34,244 bases of DNA from Methylobacterium sp. E-065 (GCF_022829605.1 NZ_JAKSYD010000161.1:1-34244); one strand, 5' to 3'; numbered from the stretch's first letter, positions 8,187-15,666 are shown. Translations and numbers: made by a program. Notes: a model not told the origin generated them from the sequence alone.

Positions 8187-8896
8187 TTGGCTTCCGGCGT
8201 GCGTTTGTCCCATCGACCCAATCCGATCCGAGTCGTGTTGCTCCCGGGCCGGGCCGGGCTGCCGGCCGGTCCCGTGACGGTGGGTTCGAGCGGGGAGCAG
8301 ACACTGCCCGTCGATCTGCTGAGCCACGGGCATCGCGCCCTGCCGTCACTGTTGGGCGACGGGCGGACCGGCGATCGCGTTCTGATCGGCGGGGCCGTGC
8401 TGCTGCTCGCGGCGTTCTGGGGCTGGCGCGGGCATCAGGAGACGGAGTTGGCCGCCCTCGACACGGCCTTCGCGGCCGCGCGGCGGGAGGCCGGACCGCC
8501 CCCGCCGCAACCCATCCAGGCCGGCCTGGCGGCGATCGAGGCCGGCCGGGCGCTACCACCGGTGCCGGTCTGGGACGCCCTCGCGGCGGCGCCTCCGCGG
8601 TGGCGCTCCACCTCGACCACGACGGCGTGGGCGTCACCCTCTCGGCTGCCGACGAGGCCGCGGCGCTCGCCGCCCTTGGAGCGCTCTCCGCCGAAGTGGA
8701 TACCGGTTCGGCGCAAGAGAGCGAGTCACAACAAGGACTTAGAGCCGCGTCCGATCGCAGCGCGGGCGGGCACGGCTCTACCGGGATCGCGGGCCTTGGC
8801 CCACCCGCGCTCCGCAGCGCCGAGGACGAACCGGGGGGGGGGCGGCGCCGGCTCGTCGTCCAGCTGCCGCGGGCCGTTGCGGGGGGCGGCCGATGA
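8187..8896 (+). pseudogene. gspL: Type II secretion GspL-like assembly protein, N-terminally truncated and frameshifted
   Basis: The first reading frame encodes LPVDLLSHGHRALPSLLG, then one membrane helix (DRVLIGGAVLLLAAFWGW) and a coiled periplasmic stretch, as in the C-terminal half of GspL/PilN-type proteins. The roughly 250-residue actin-like cytoplasmic domain is absent. Near 8584-8600 the homology jumps to another frame (VALHLDHDGVGVTLSAADEA), showing a frameshift in a GGCGGCGCC run. That frame continues to a TGA at 8896 that overlaps the gspM ATG as ATGA, the normal coupling. It passes through a dispersed repeat (8691-8755) and a run of ten G at 8833-8842. No normal start is visible; the frame is open far upstream on the opposite strand of gspG. 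Confidence 0.72.
8691..8755. repeat. Rhizobial-type dispersed repeat inside gspL
   Basis: The stretch begins CGAAGTGGATACCGGTTCGG and ends ACAACAAGGACTTAGAGCC. This pattern (GTGGATACCGGTT ... AACAAGGACTTAGAGC) is, from memory, a very common intergenic repeat in Hyphomicrobiales genomes. Here it lies inside the gspL frame and would be translated as foreign residues (for example GSAQESESQQGLRAA). The assignment rests on remembered consensus, not on a search. Confidence 0.5.
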
Positions 8897-9417
8897 TTCG
8901 GATCCGGGACCTCGCCACCCGGCCGTTCCTCGTGCGGTTCGCCGCCCTCGGCCTCGTCGTGGCCGCGGCGGCAGCGCCGCTCTCGGCCCTCCGCGACGCG
9001 TCGCACGCGATCGAGGCCGCCCGCGACCGCCTCCACCGGGCGCTGGCGCTGGCCCAGCGTCAGCGGGCGCGGCCGCCCCTCGTGGCGGCGGATGGCGATA
9101 CGCTGCTGGCCGCTTTCCGCGGCCGCCTCGACGCCCTGGCGGCCGAGCGGGCCATCGTCATCGACGGGGCCGTCCTCGAGCCCGACCCGGCCCGGCCCGA
9201 CCTGCCGCGCCTGCGCGGCCTGCTGCGCGGCACATCCGCGGGCCTGCACGGGCTGTTGCGCGCCCTCGATACCGAGGCGCCCCGCGTCGTCGTGGAGGAT
9301 GCCGACCTGTCGGTCGTGCGCCCGGTCGATGCCGAGATCGGCCACCCGACGATCCTGCACCTCGCCGTGACGGCCCGCGGGGTGATCGCACCTCTGCGCG
9401 CGGGGACGAGACCGTGA
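8893..9417 (+). CDS. gspM: Type II secretion GspM-like inner-membrane protein
   Basis: A 174-residue protein with a short cytoplasmic N-terminus, one membrane helix (FAALGLVVAAAAAPLSAL, about residues 17-34), a charged coiled stretch rich in Ala, Arg and Gln, and a C-terminal ferredoxin-like domain ending TILHLAVTARGVI. This is the layout of GspM (GspMb subgroup). Its ATG overlaps the gspL stop as ATGA and its own TGA overlaps the next GTG as GTGA, so it is translationally coupled on both sides. GspM normally pairs with GspL in the inner-membrane platform. Since GspL is broken here, the protein probably has no working partner. Confidence 0.72.
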   Translation: MIRIRDLATRPFLVRFAALGLVVAAAAAPLSALRDASHAIEAARDRLHRALALAQRQRARPPLVAADGDTLLAAFRGRLDALAAERAIVIDGAVLEPDPARPDLPRLRGLLRGTSAGLHGLLRALDTEAPRVVVEDADLSVVRPVDAEIGHPTILHLAVTARGVIAPLRAGTRP

Positions 9418-9872
9418 GGGCGTCCCTCGAGCTCGCGGGCCTCGCGGCTCTGGGTGTGCAGCTCTGGCCGGTCGCGATCGACCTGCCCCCGGCTCGGGAG
9501 CCGCCGGCTGAGGCGGTCCCCGCCGAGGGCTCAGCGCTCCGCCGGCCGCTGTTCGATCCGAGCCGGCGCGCCTGGACGGCCGAGGGCAGCCGCGACCTGA
9601 TCCAGCGGCCGGACCCCGTGCCACCGGTCCTCGTGCTGCGCGGGATCCGCCGCGATGGGGTGGCGGTGCGGGCCTTCATCGACGACGGCAGCGGCGACCC
9701 GACTTGGCTCGCCCCCGGCGACGGCCGCGGCGACTGGCGCATCACCGCCATCGGGACCGACCGAGTCAGCGTGATCCAGCGGGGGCGCCGTTTCGAGGCG
9801 GCGTTCCTCGGCGAACCCGCGACGCTGCGCCCTGCGCCGTTCACGGACCGGCCGCTGGATCTGCGTCCGTAG
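9414..9872 (+). CDS. GspN/GspC-like type II secretion protein
   Basis: A 152-residue protein starting at a GTG that overlaps the gspM stop by 4 bases. It has a weakly hydrophobic N-terminal segment (ELAGLAALGVQLWPVAIDL), a proline-rich linker, then a compact beta domain: PPVLVLRGIRRDGVAVRAFI, then WLAPGDGRGDWRI and VSVIQRGRRFEA. This matches the homology region of GspC and PilP-type proteins that link the inner-membrane platform to the secretin. In alphaproteobacterial clusters the short gene after gspM is often labelled GspN. It looks intact. It is the last T2SS gene on this strand and is followed by terminator-like palindromes. Confidence 0.6.
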   Translation: MRASLELAGLAALGVQLWPVAIDLPPAREPPAEAVPAEGSALRRPLFDPSRRAWTAEGSRDLIQRPDPVPPVLVLRGIRRDGVAVRAFIDDGSGDPTWLAPGDGRGDWRITAIGTDRVSVIQRGRRFEAAFLGEPATLRPAPFTDRPLDLRP

Positions 9873-9911
9873 GGCGCGCCGCGCCAGCGCGTGAGGGGGC
9901 CGTGACGGGCG

Positions 9912-9984
9912 TGGCCCGGATCCGGGCCAGATGCCGACCCGCGTCAGGGTTGGGGCTCCCGTGCACGCCGGTCGCGCGCACGGG
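9912..9984. terminator. Palindromes between convergent genes, likely bidirectional terminator
   Basis: A perfect 18-base palindrome, TGGCCCGGATCCGGGCCA (9912-9929), is followed by a hairpin with arms CCCGTGC (9958-9964) and GCACGGG (9978-9984). They lie between the convergent stops of the GspN-like and SDR genes. There is no T tract, but GC-rich hairpins of this kind are usual at convergent ends in such genomes. Confidence 0.45.
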
Positions 9985-9997
9985 CTTCTGGCGGCCC

Positions 9998-10744
9998 TCA
10001 GCGAATGCCGCCGCTGGCGGTGATCACCTCGCCGGTCAACCAGCGCGCATCCTCCGATGCCAGGAACGCCACCACGTCGGCGATATCGTCGGGTCGTCCG
10101 GCGCGGCCGAGCGGCGTCTGTGCGACGAAGCCGGCTTCCATGTCGGAGCCGACGACACCGGCCGTATGCGTACCCTCGGTCACCACGAAGCCCGGGCTCA
10201 CCACGTTCACGCGGATCTTGCGGGGCGCCAACTCGTTGGCGAGCACGCCCGAGAGGGCGTTCAACGCCCCCTTGGTGCCCGCATAGACCGCGGTCGTCGG
10301 CGTATGCACGTGCGTGATCGCCGACGAGATGTTGACGATGCTCCCGCCCTCGCCGAGGTGCTTCACCGCCGCCTGCGTCGTCAGCAGGACGCCGAGGACG
10401 TTGATGTCGAACAGGCGCCGGTAGTGGTCCTCCGTCACCGCCTCGATGGCCGCAAATTCGTAGACGCCGGAATTGTTGACCAGCACGTCGAGCCGGCCGA
10501 ACTGCTCGACCGTCGCCTCGATCAGTCCCTGCGCCTCGGACGCCTTGGAGACGTCGCCCTGCACCGCGACGGCACGGCCGCCGGCCTCGGCGATCGCCGC
10601 TACGACGGCGTCGGCGCCCGCCTTGCTGGATGCGTAATTCACTACCACGGCCGCACCCTCGGCCGCCAACGCCTTGGCGATGCCGGCTCCGATGCCCTTT
10701 GATGCCCCAGTCACGACCGCGACCTTGCCTTTCAGCTTCGACAT
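9998..10744 (-). CDS. Short-chain dehydrogenase/reductase (SDR, FabG-like)
   Basis: A 248-residue classical SDR. The Rossmann glycine motif is TGASKGIG (residues 12-19), the structural motif is VLVNNSG (about 88-93), and the catalytic set is S141, Y154 and K158 in VYAGTKGALNAL. PRKIRVNVVSPGFV and a C-terminal ITASGGIR also fit the family. A basic residue in the first loop (TGASKGIG followed by NYASSK) suggests NADP(H) use. It should be a cytoplasmic reductase of a carbonyl substrate; the substrate cannot be read from sequence. It is divergent from an ArsR-type regulator, with repeated TTCGGAAC boxes between them, so that regulator is the likely controller. Both genes sit inside the disrupted T2SS locus. 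Confidence 0.9.
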   Translation of the reverse strand: MSKLKGKVAVVTGASKGIGAGIAKALAAEGAAVVVNYASSKAGADAVVAAIAEAGGRAVAVQGDVSKASEAQGLIEATVEQFGRLDVLVNNSGVYEFAAIEAVTEDHYRRLFDINVLGVLLTTQAAVKHLGEGGSIVNISSAITHVHTPTTAVYAGTKGALNALSGVLANELAPRKIRVNVVSPGFVVTEGTHTAGVVGSDMEAGFVAQTPLGRAGRPDDIADVVAFLASEDARWLTGEVITASGGIR

Positions 10745-10798
10745 GTGTGCTACGCTCCGTCTGGGTCGGCCCCGGATCGGGGTCCCTTGATCCCATAG

Positions 10799-10814
10799 TT
10801 CGGAACTTCGGAAC
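10799..10814. promoter_or_regulatory. Tandem TTCGGAAC boxes, candidate operator
   Basis: TTCGGAAC occurs twice head to tail (10799-10806 and 10807-10814) in the 107-base gap between the divergent SDR and ArsR genes, about 38 bases before the ArsR start. The position fits an autoregulatory operator; binding is inferred. Confidence 0.4.
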
Positions 10815-10851
10815 TTATGGAGCTTCGTTCAAGACCCCATATGGATGTTTG

Positions 10852-11217
10852 ATGAGACCCCTGTTTCACCCTGCCATCGAGGACGTGCGCCCGGAGGCGA
10901 TCCTGCATGCGCTGGCCGACCCGGGCCGGGCGGCGATGTTCGCGAAGATCATGCAGGCGGGCTGCGTCGAGGCCTGCTCGGCCGTCGCGTCGCTCGGGGA
11001 GCGGGTCATCCCGAAATCGTCATTGTCCAACCATATCAAGGTGCTGCGCGAGGCCGGCCTGATCCGCAGCGAACGTCATGGCACCGAGGTGCGCAATCAT
11101 TCCCGCTGGGCCGAGGTCGAGGCGCGCTTTCCCGGTCTGCTGGCAGGGATCCTCAATGCCTACGCATCGGATGGCGGCTCCGGCTCATGCTCGACCGGGC
11201 CGATCGATCCGCGATAG
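10852..11217 (+). CDS. ArsR-family (winged-helix) transcriptional regulator
   Basis: A 121-residue DNA-binding protein. It opens with the AILHALADPGRAAMFAKIM helix typical of ArsR-like regulators and has a clear winged helix-turn-helix: SSLSNHIKVLREAGLIRSER (about 56-75), then the wing GTEVRNHS. Cysteines C38 and C42 (GCVEACSA) lie ahead of the recognition helix and could sense a metal, an oxidant or an electrophile. The ATG at 10852 is chosen because it directly precedes the conserved region; its ribosome site is weak. The divergent arrangement with an SDR gene is the usual layout of an oxidoreductase with its own repressor. The inducer is unknown. Confidence 0.85.
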   Translation: MRPLFHPAIEDVRPEAILHALADPGRAAMFAKIMQAGCVEACSAVASLGERVIPKSSLSNHIKVLREAGLIRSERHGTEVRNHSRWAEVEARFPGLLAGILNAYASDGGSGSCSTGPIDPR

Positions 11218-11288
11218 AGGCGCCGCTGAGAACCGCTCCCCACACGTCGCGCCCCCTCGTGGCCGGTGGCAGCCTCATCCAGCCCTGT

Positions 11289-11327
11289 GGGATCGAGGGG
11301 CCGCGCGGAAGGCGGCTCTTCGATCCC
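11289..11327. terminator. Stem-loop between convergent genes
   Basis: Arms GGGATCGA (11289-11296) and TCGATCCC (11320-11327) enclose a second pairing, GCCGC with GCGGC. It lies between the convergent ends of the ArsR gene and the TonB-receptor fragment, so it is a probable bidirectional terminator without a T tract. Confidence 0.5.
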
Positions 11328-11345
11328 GGGCGTCGCGGTCTCCGT

Positions 11346-11906
11346 TCAGTACTTCCGGATGATCGGCTCCGGCGACATCGGCACCGGATCGGCACCGAAG
11401 CGGTAGGTCTGGCCCGCGTAGACCGAGAGCGGCTGGGCCCGGGTCGTGGTCCGCGGGTCGTTGATCGACAGATTGCCGGCCACCGCGCCCGGCTCCACGA
11501 AGGTTCCGAACGTCGTGTAACGCTGGTTCGTCAGGTTGGTGATCAGCCCGAAGATCTCCAGGTTCTTGGTGACCTGATACTTCGTCAGGTTCATCACGTA
11601 GTAGGCCGGCAGCTTGCGGTTGAGGTTCGATTCGTCGCCGCGGAAGTAGGACGACGAGAAGGCCGAGACGTTGAGGCCGAAGCGCCAGTTCGGGGTGATG
11701 GTGTACTCGAAACCCGCCTTGATCTGATGATCCGGGATCAGCGGGATCTTGTCGCCCGGCCGCACGCGGATCCCGCCGTTCGGGATCAGGTCACCGTTCG
11801 TCGCGCCACCGGACGCGCCGGTGCCGGCCAGCGGGTTGTTCGGCGAGGACAGCGTCTGGTTGAACTGGAAAGTGGCGTCGATCAGCGCGTAGTTGGCGTA
11901 GATCGG
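11346..11906 (-). pseudogene. TonB-dependent receptor, C-terminal fragment fused in frame to gspK
   Basis: About 186 residues match the last beta-strands of a TonB-dependent outer-membrane receptor: YANYALIDATF, the RPGDKIPLIPDHQIKAGFEY segment, GLNVSAFSSSYFRGDESN, then LEIFGLITNLTNQRY, and a terminal YRFGADP ending in an aromatic residue, as outer-membrane proteins do. There is no plug domain, signal peptide or start. The upstream sequence changes abruptly at about 11906 into GspK, with the reading frame preserved. Alone it cannot make a barrel. The original receptor lost some 500 or more N-terminal residues by rearrangement. The first half is not found elsewhere in the window. Confidence 0.8.
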
Positions 11907-12795
11907 CCCTGCGAGGGCAGCGCGAATGGCCGGACAGGCCGGATGATCGGCCGCCGGCGCCAGACGGTCGGTGACGCCCGGCTGCCAGACCAAGAAATCG
12001 GTTCCGGTCCGCGTGCCGCCCAGCGCGTAGACGCCCCTCCGGCCGGCCCGCACGTCACCGTGCATGACCGTCACCGACAGACGGAAATACTGGCGCGGCG
12101 AGGGAACGGGACGGCTCTCCCCGGCGAGCGCCGGGGCCGCCGCGGGCTGGAGCCGTTGCACCAGGGCCGCGCGATCGAAGGTCCCGCCCTCGTTGTAGAC
12201 CGTCAGCGCCGGCTGGAGCCGCGCCGAGATCTCGGCGGTCATCGACGGCAACCGACCGATCTCGTCCACGCTGAGGAACGGAGCGTTGCGCGGACCGTAC
12301 GGCAGGAAGCGGGCTCGGTATTGCGCCAGCTCGGCCCCGCCATTCGGCTCAGGGATGTCATCGGGATCCCGGTGATCCACGATCTCCGCGCCGAGGGCGA
12401 GGGCCGCCCGGTCCGGCACGCCGAAAGCGCGGAACGCCTCCTCCAGGGCGGGCCGCGGGGTCCGGTTGAGGTCGATCAGGCGGCCCTGGTCCTCGACGGA
12501 CAGATAAGGCCGTCCGCTCCTCCGCGAGCGGGCAGGCCACGACGCTGCCGTCCTCCGGAAGCGACAAACCGGCGAGCCGGTAGGTTCGCCCCATCGCGAG
12601 ATCGTAGGCGATCAGGCGGGCGATCCCGTCGGCCAGACCCTGGAGCTGCAGCAGGTCGGCGCGCGTCCGGGCCAGCACGGCGCTCGCGCGCGCCTGAAGG
12701 ATCGCCGTGGCGAGGAGCGCGCTGACGGCGGCCAGCACCCTCACCACCGAGACCAGCACGAAGCCGTCCTCGCCCGCCTGCGCCCGCCGGCTCAC
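11907..12795 (-). pseudogene. gspK: Type II secretion minor pseudopilin GspK, frameshifted, fused to receptor fragment
   Basis: The start (ATG at 12795, overlapping the gspJ stop as ATGA) encodes a pilin-like N-terminus, EDGFVLVSVVRVLAAVSALL. As is usual in GspK, the fifth mature residue is not Glu (here Ser16). About 98 residues on, near 12495-12515, the coding frame shifts by one base: the first frame ends in ERTALSV and homology resumes as SVEDQGRLIDLNRT, a typical GspK motif, then FGVPDRAALALGAEIVDHRD and SMTAEISARLQPALTVY. The fold runs to the last strand DFLVWQPG and then runs without a stop into the TonB receptor. GspK caps the pseudopilus tip with GspI and GspJ, so its loss should disable the system. 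Confidence 0.82.
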
Positions 12796-13400
12796 GGCCG
12801 GTCGCCCGGGGCGATGGGGAGCGGGTCCCAGCGCCGCCGGTCCGCCGGCCGGAAGGCGATCTGGATCTCCACGAGGTCGGGATGGCGGTCAAGGCGCGTC
12901 CAGGCCGGCAGCCACGTGGCGGGCAGCCGCTCGGCCGGGGATCCGAGATACCGGATGGTGAGGCCGGACACCCCCGCCAGCAGGATCTCGGACCGCGCCG
13001 TCCCGTCCGTCCCGGTCTCCAGGGGCGCTTGGCCCTCGACGAGGTCGTAGAGTCCGTCGGATCGTGGCGCGCCGGCGAGCGTGACAGCGCGTTCCACCGG
13101 CCGTTCGAGGGCCCGGTCGGCGGCGAGCGCCGCCCGGAGGGTATCTGGTCCGCCCAGCAGAACCGGACGCGTGCCGTCCAGGCGGCGGCTCGCGAGGCTC
13201 CCGAGGGTCCGGCGCAGGTGGTCGCGGACCGCCAGCACCTGATCGGCACGCTCCGCGGCCGCGACCGCCGAGGCGGTGCGGCCCGCGACCCGCACGGCCT
13301 CGACCAGCAGCAGGGCGATGAGCGCAGCGAGCGCCAGGGAGACCAGCACCTCCACCAGGGCAAAGCCCGCCCGGCTCGCGTCGGGGCTCCGGTCAGGCAT
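12792..13400 (-). CDS. gspJ: Type II secretion minor pseudopilin GspJ
   Basis: A 202-residue protein with a short leader and prepilin cleavage site G12|F13 in RAGFALVEVLVSLALAA; Glu17 is mature position 5. The body (RADQVLAVRDHLRRTLGSL, SEILLAGVSGLTIRYLG, LVEIQIAFRPADR) matches the GspJ fold. GspJ forms the pseudopilus tip complex with GspI and GspK. The ATG overlaps the gspI stop by 8 bases and the stop overlaps gspK by 4, so the genes are translated as a coupled set. The frame looks intact, although its partner GspK is broken. Confidence 0.83.
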   Translation of the reverse strand: MPDRSPDASRAGFALVEVLVSLALAALIALLLVEAVRVAGRTASAVAAAERADQVLAVRDHLRRTLGSLASRRLDGTRPVLLGGPDTLRAALAADRALERPVERAVTLAGAPRSDGLYDLVEGQAPLETGTDGTARSEILLAGVSGLTIRYLGSPAERLPATWLPAWTRLDRHPDLVEIQIAFRPADRRRWDPLPIAPGDRP

Positions 13401-13791
13401 CGGGCTTGCCCGGGATCAGGGTGGTGTAGAGCGCCGCGCCGTCCGACCCGCCGCGGCTCAGGCGGATGCGCCACAGGGGCGGTCCCCGGCGTGCCGGGAG
13501 GACCGGGCGGCTGTCGCTGACGGTGAGTGTCCACGGTTGCCCGTTCGAGAAGCGGCCCTCGACGGTGCCGGGCGAGAGGGAGCCGGCCGCGACCCGCCGC
13601 AGGCAAACGGCCTCGGCCTCATCGGCCTCGATGCGCAGGGCCGCGACCCGGCGCAGGCCGAGCGTGGTCTCACCCACGATCTGCAAGGCGAGCAGGATAC
13701 CGAGTGCGGCAACCGCGAAGGCCACCAACACCTCGACGATCGTGAAGCCGTCCTCGCCGCCGGTCTCTCGGATGGGCGTCAGTGGGCTCAC
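13393..13791 (-). CDS. gspI: Type II secretion minor pseudopilin GspI
   Basis: A 132-residue protein starting at a GTG that overlaps the gspH stop (GTGA, 13788-13791). The leader ends at G15|F16 in GEDGFTIVEVLVAFAVAALG, with Glu at mature position 5. The rest (LGLRRVAALRIEADEAEAVC, then WTLTVSDSRP and WRIRLSRGG) fits GspI, which nucleates the pseudopilus tip. A much longer open frame extends upstream to 14379 but covers gspH in the wrong frame, so I reject that start. It looks intact. Confidence 0.82.
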   Translation of the reverse strand: MSPLTPIRETGGEDGFTIVEVLVAFAVAALGILLALQIVGETTLGLRRVAALRIEADEAEAVCLRRVAAGSLSPGTVEGRFSNGQPWTLTVSDSRPVLPARRGPPLWRIRLSRGGSDGAALYTTLIPGKPDA

Positions 13792-14255
13792 CGGATCGCC
13801 TCCCGGTCGACGCGGGCGGTGAGGAGGCTGACCGACAGGATGGCGCCGCCGCCGGGGAGCCCGAGCACGATGCGGCCGCCGCTGGAGCCGCCATCCGGCA
13901 GGAACCGGATCTCGGGCGGCATGCCCGCTGCCGCTCCCGCGGTCTCGATGCGGACCGGGATCGGCGCGGTCGGGATCGGCGCGGCGCCCGCCCGGGAGCT
14001 GAGGAACCGGCCCGATGCGGGCTCGAAGGTGAGGCGCGTCGTCCGCGCGGAGCGGAGCGCCTCCGCGTGCAGGAGGCCGATCTCGGCGGCGATCACCCCG
14101 GACAGGCGTCCGGCGCGGCGCCCGGTGTTGAAGCTGCCGGCGAACTGGACCGCGAGCCCGGCAGCGAGGCCGATGATTGCAAGGGTCACGAGCATCTCGA
14201 CGAGGGTGAAGCCTGCGTCTCCGGCCCCGTTCCTGATCGATCCTTCCGCCGACAC
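13788..14255 (-). CDS. gspH: Type II secretion minor pseudopilin GspH
   Basis: A 155-residue protein with prepilin site G15|F16 in GDAGFTLVEMLVTLAIIG and the GspH/FimT-like body (GVIAAEIGLLHAEALRSART, RLTFEPASGRF, PEIRFLPDGGSSGGRIVLG). It begins with a GTG at 14255. No good ribosome site is close, which fits loss of an upstream gene whose translation it was once coupled to; gspG, which usually precedes gspH, is instead at 7.8-8.2 kb. It is the first of four overlapping pseudopilin genes H-I-J-K. Confidence 0.82.
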   Translation of the reverse strand: MSAEGSIRNGAGDAGFTLVEMLVTLAIIGLAAGLAVQFAGSFNTGRRAGRLSGVIAAEIGLLHAEALRSARTTRLTFEPASGRFLSSRAGAAPIPTAPIPVRIETAGAAAGMPPEIRFLPDGGSSGGRIVLGLPGGGAILSVSLLTARVDREAIR

Positions 14256-14520
14256 CGTCGCGACGCGCCCTCTCGTCTGTGCCTCTGCGGCTCCGCGGAC
14301 GCCGTCCCGTAGCCGGATTAGGGTAAAAATCGGGTTTCCGGAGGAGCGATACGGAGCAAGATGGGTCTTTTGCCGACACCCGCGCCAGCCGATGGCAACG
14401 TCCGCAGCCGGTCGCCGAGCGCGCTCAACCTGCGCTGTTCTGTGCCGCGCGCTTCAGCGGAGACGGGAAACCCGTTCCGCACAGGCACGAAAAACTGAAT
14501 GCTGTTCTGGTAAACCCTTA
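14256..14520. other. Intergenic region upstream of the pseudopilin genes, no gene seen
   Basis: I find no credible coding frame here. A stretch rich in small inverted GC motifs (14380-14480) gives way to more AT-rich sequence near 14490. This is probably original chromosomal sequence downstream of a tmRNA-like site, and it should contain the promoter for gspHIJK, which I cannot pinpoint. Confidence 0.4.
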
Positions 14521-14558
14521 CCACCACTCGATTTTTCAACGCGAAAAATAAGTGGTGG
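14521..14558. terminator. Strong hairpin overlapping the tmRNA-like 3' end
   Basis: CCACCACT (14521-14528) pairs with AGTGGTGG (14551-14558), and inside it ATTTTTC (14531-14537) pairs with GAAAAAT (14543-14549), leaving a 5-base loop. It lies directly at the CCA end of the RNA-gene fragment, as a native terminator would, and may also help recombinase recognition. Confidence 0.5.
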
Positions 14559-14577
14559 AGCTGAGGGGATACGAACC
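14553..14577 (-). repeat. tmRNA/tRNA 3'-end fragment, candidate attachment site
   Basis: Read on the minus strand, the sequence contains GGTTCGTATCCCC, then CAGCTCCACCA: a T-loop, the 3' side of the T-stem, and an acceptor end with CCA. The CAGCTCCACCA ending is typical of tmRNA (ssrA). The 5' side of the T-stem pairs poorly and no anticodon arm or other RNA body precedes it, so only about 25 bases remain. Such fragments mark one end of elements that integrate into the 3' end of an RNA gene. By its orientation the element lies to the right (higher coordinates), and the whole RNA gene should be at its other end, outside the window. Confidence 0.6.
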
Positions 14578-14632
14578 TATTCAGCTTCTTGCTCGATAAA
14601 TCAATGACTTAGATGGGTGCTGGATCAGCGCG

Positions 14633-14652
14633 GTGTACCGCTCCAGTGTACC
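14633..14652. repeat. Two GTGTACC boxes near the attachment-like site
   Basis: GTGTACC occurs at 14633-14639 and 14646-14652, 13 bases apart, about 60-75 bases inside the putative element end. The spacing is near one helical turn plus a few bases. They could be arm-type recombinase sites, but this is a guess. Confidence 0.2.
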
Positions 14653-14703
14653 ACGGCTGGCTGTGAAATCGGGTGTAATCGCGAGTGCCGACCGGTCAGG
14701 CCA

Positions 14704-15441
14704 CTACCGTCTCTGATTGGTCCGATCCAGGCTTCGGAAGACGTGAGCCCAGTCCTGCGGGAGCGTCCGGATCTCGGGGAACCGCCGGAGCGTGCCCCGC
14801 CACAGGTCATAGGCGGCCCGGTCGCTGCGTATCCGGCGAAGGGCGCGATCGCGCGGCTGCTCCAGCACCTCGATACGGCGGTGGATCGGATCGACCAGGG
14901 CCGCCGCGGGCGGCTCGTCACACTCCGGATCGTCAAAGCCAGGATACCGCTCGCGGAGGATACCGGCGGCATCGGCAAGGACGTTTCCGGCGATCCACAC
15001 CAGGAACACATCACGGGTGAAGGCGTGCGCCGGGTACAGGCGGAGATAGGGGTGCGTTTCCCTCACCAGCCCCCAGTCTCGATAGGCCTCCTCCCAGAGC
15101 TGAGGTCGGGATCCGGGCCAGACGTAGCCCTCGGCATCGAAGGTCTCGACGGGTTCGGCCGGCAGCTTGGAAGCGGATCTCTGATGGCCGATATCTCGGC
15201 GGATGGCGGCGAGCTTCTGCAGCCGTGCCCGTTCGATCGCATGGCTGATCACGTTTGACGACATCAAAGGTTGCGGACCGGGCCGCTCAGACAGCGGGGT
15301 CACCAAGCTCAGATGGCTCAGCCCTTCGGGGCTGATCCGTCTCGGACGCTTCGGACGGCCGACCGCTCGCCGGACCACAACATCGGGACGGAGCAGCACG
15401 ACGTTCTCGGGTAACTCGGGGTTCTTGCTGCGCGGGCTCAC
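14704..15441 (-). CDS. Hypothetical protein of the accessory region
   Basis: A 245-residue protein that I do not recognise. The N-terminal 60 residues are basic (VVRRAVGRPKRPRRI), then an Arg-rich helix (AIERARLQKLAAIRRDIGHQ), a central WPGSRPQLWEEAYRDWGLVR segment rich in tryptophan, and an alpha-helical C-terminus (AAYDLWRGTLRRFPEIRTLP). The start is a GTG at 15441 with GGGAGG six bases upstream, which supports real translation. Its composition suggests a soluble, possibly nucleic-acid-binding protein. It is the last gene of the minus-strand accessory set and ends about 125 bases from the attachment-like site. The iteron-like repeats lie in the 324-base gap upstream of it. Confidence 0.6.
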   Translation of the reverse strand: MSPRSKNPELPENVVLLRPDVVVRRAVGRPKRPRRISPEGLSHLSLVTPLSERPGPQPLMSSNVISHAIERARLQKLAAIRRDIGHQRSASKLPAEPVETFDAEGYVWPGSRPQLWEEAYRDWGLVRETHPYLRLYPAHAFTRDVFLVWIAGNVLADAAGILRERYPGFDDPECDEPPAAALVDPIHRRIEVLEQPRDRALRRIRSDRAAYDLWRGTLRRFPEIRTLPQDWAHVFRSLDRTNQRR

Positions 15442-15666
15442 CGGAGACCTCCCAACTTCGCACCGGAGTGCACGCGGTTCGCAGAGTTGGTCAGTGCGGC
15501 GCCGGCCGAAACTCTTCTGAGACCCCTATGGCTCAGACGGAGCCGGATCTGGCTCTTTCTTCCTGGCTTTCCGATCAGGGATCTGCACACGTGCCCGAGT
15601 ACGGCGAAGCCGCACGGAGGGCGGTTGTCTCCGAGTTTGCTTCTAGAGTTTCTTTCTCTCCCTTTA

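Noticed and set aside
8179..9624. Long minus-strand open frame opposite gspLMN
   Set aside because: Low-complexity Pro/Arg/Ser-rich translation, with real T2SS homology on the other strand.
13792..14379. Upstream extension of the gspI frame
   Set aside because: It lies out of frame over gspH, whose pilin motif is clear; the GTG at 13791 with GTGA overlap is a better start.
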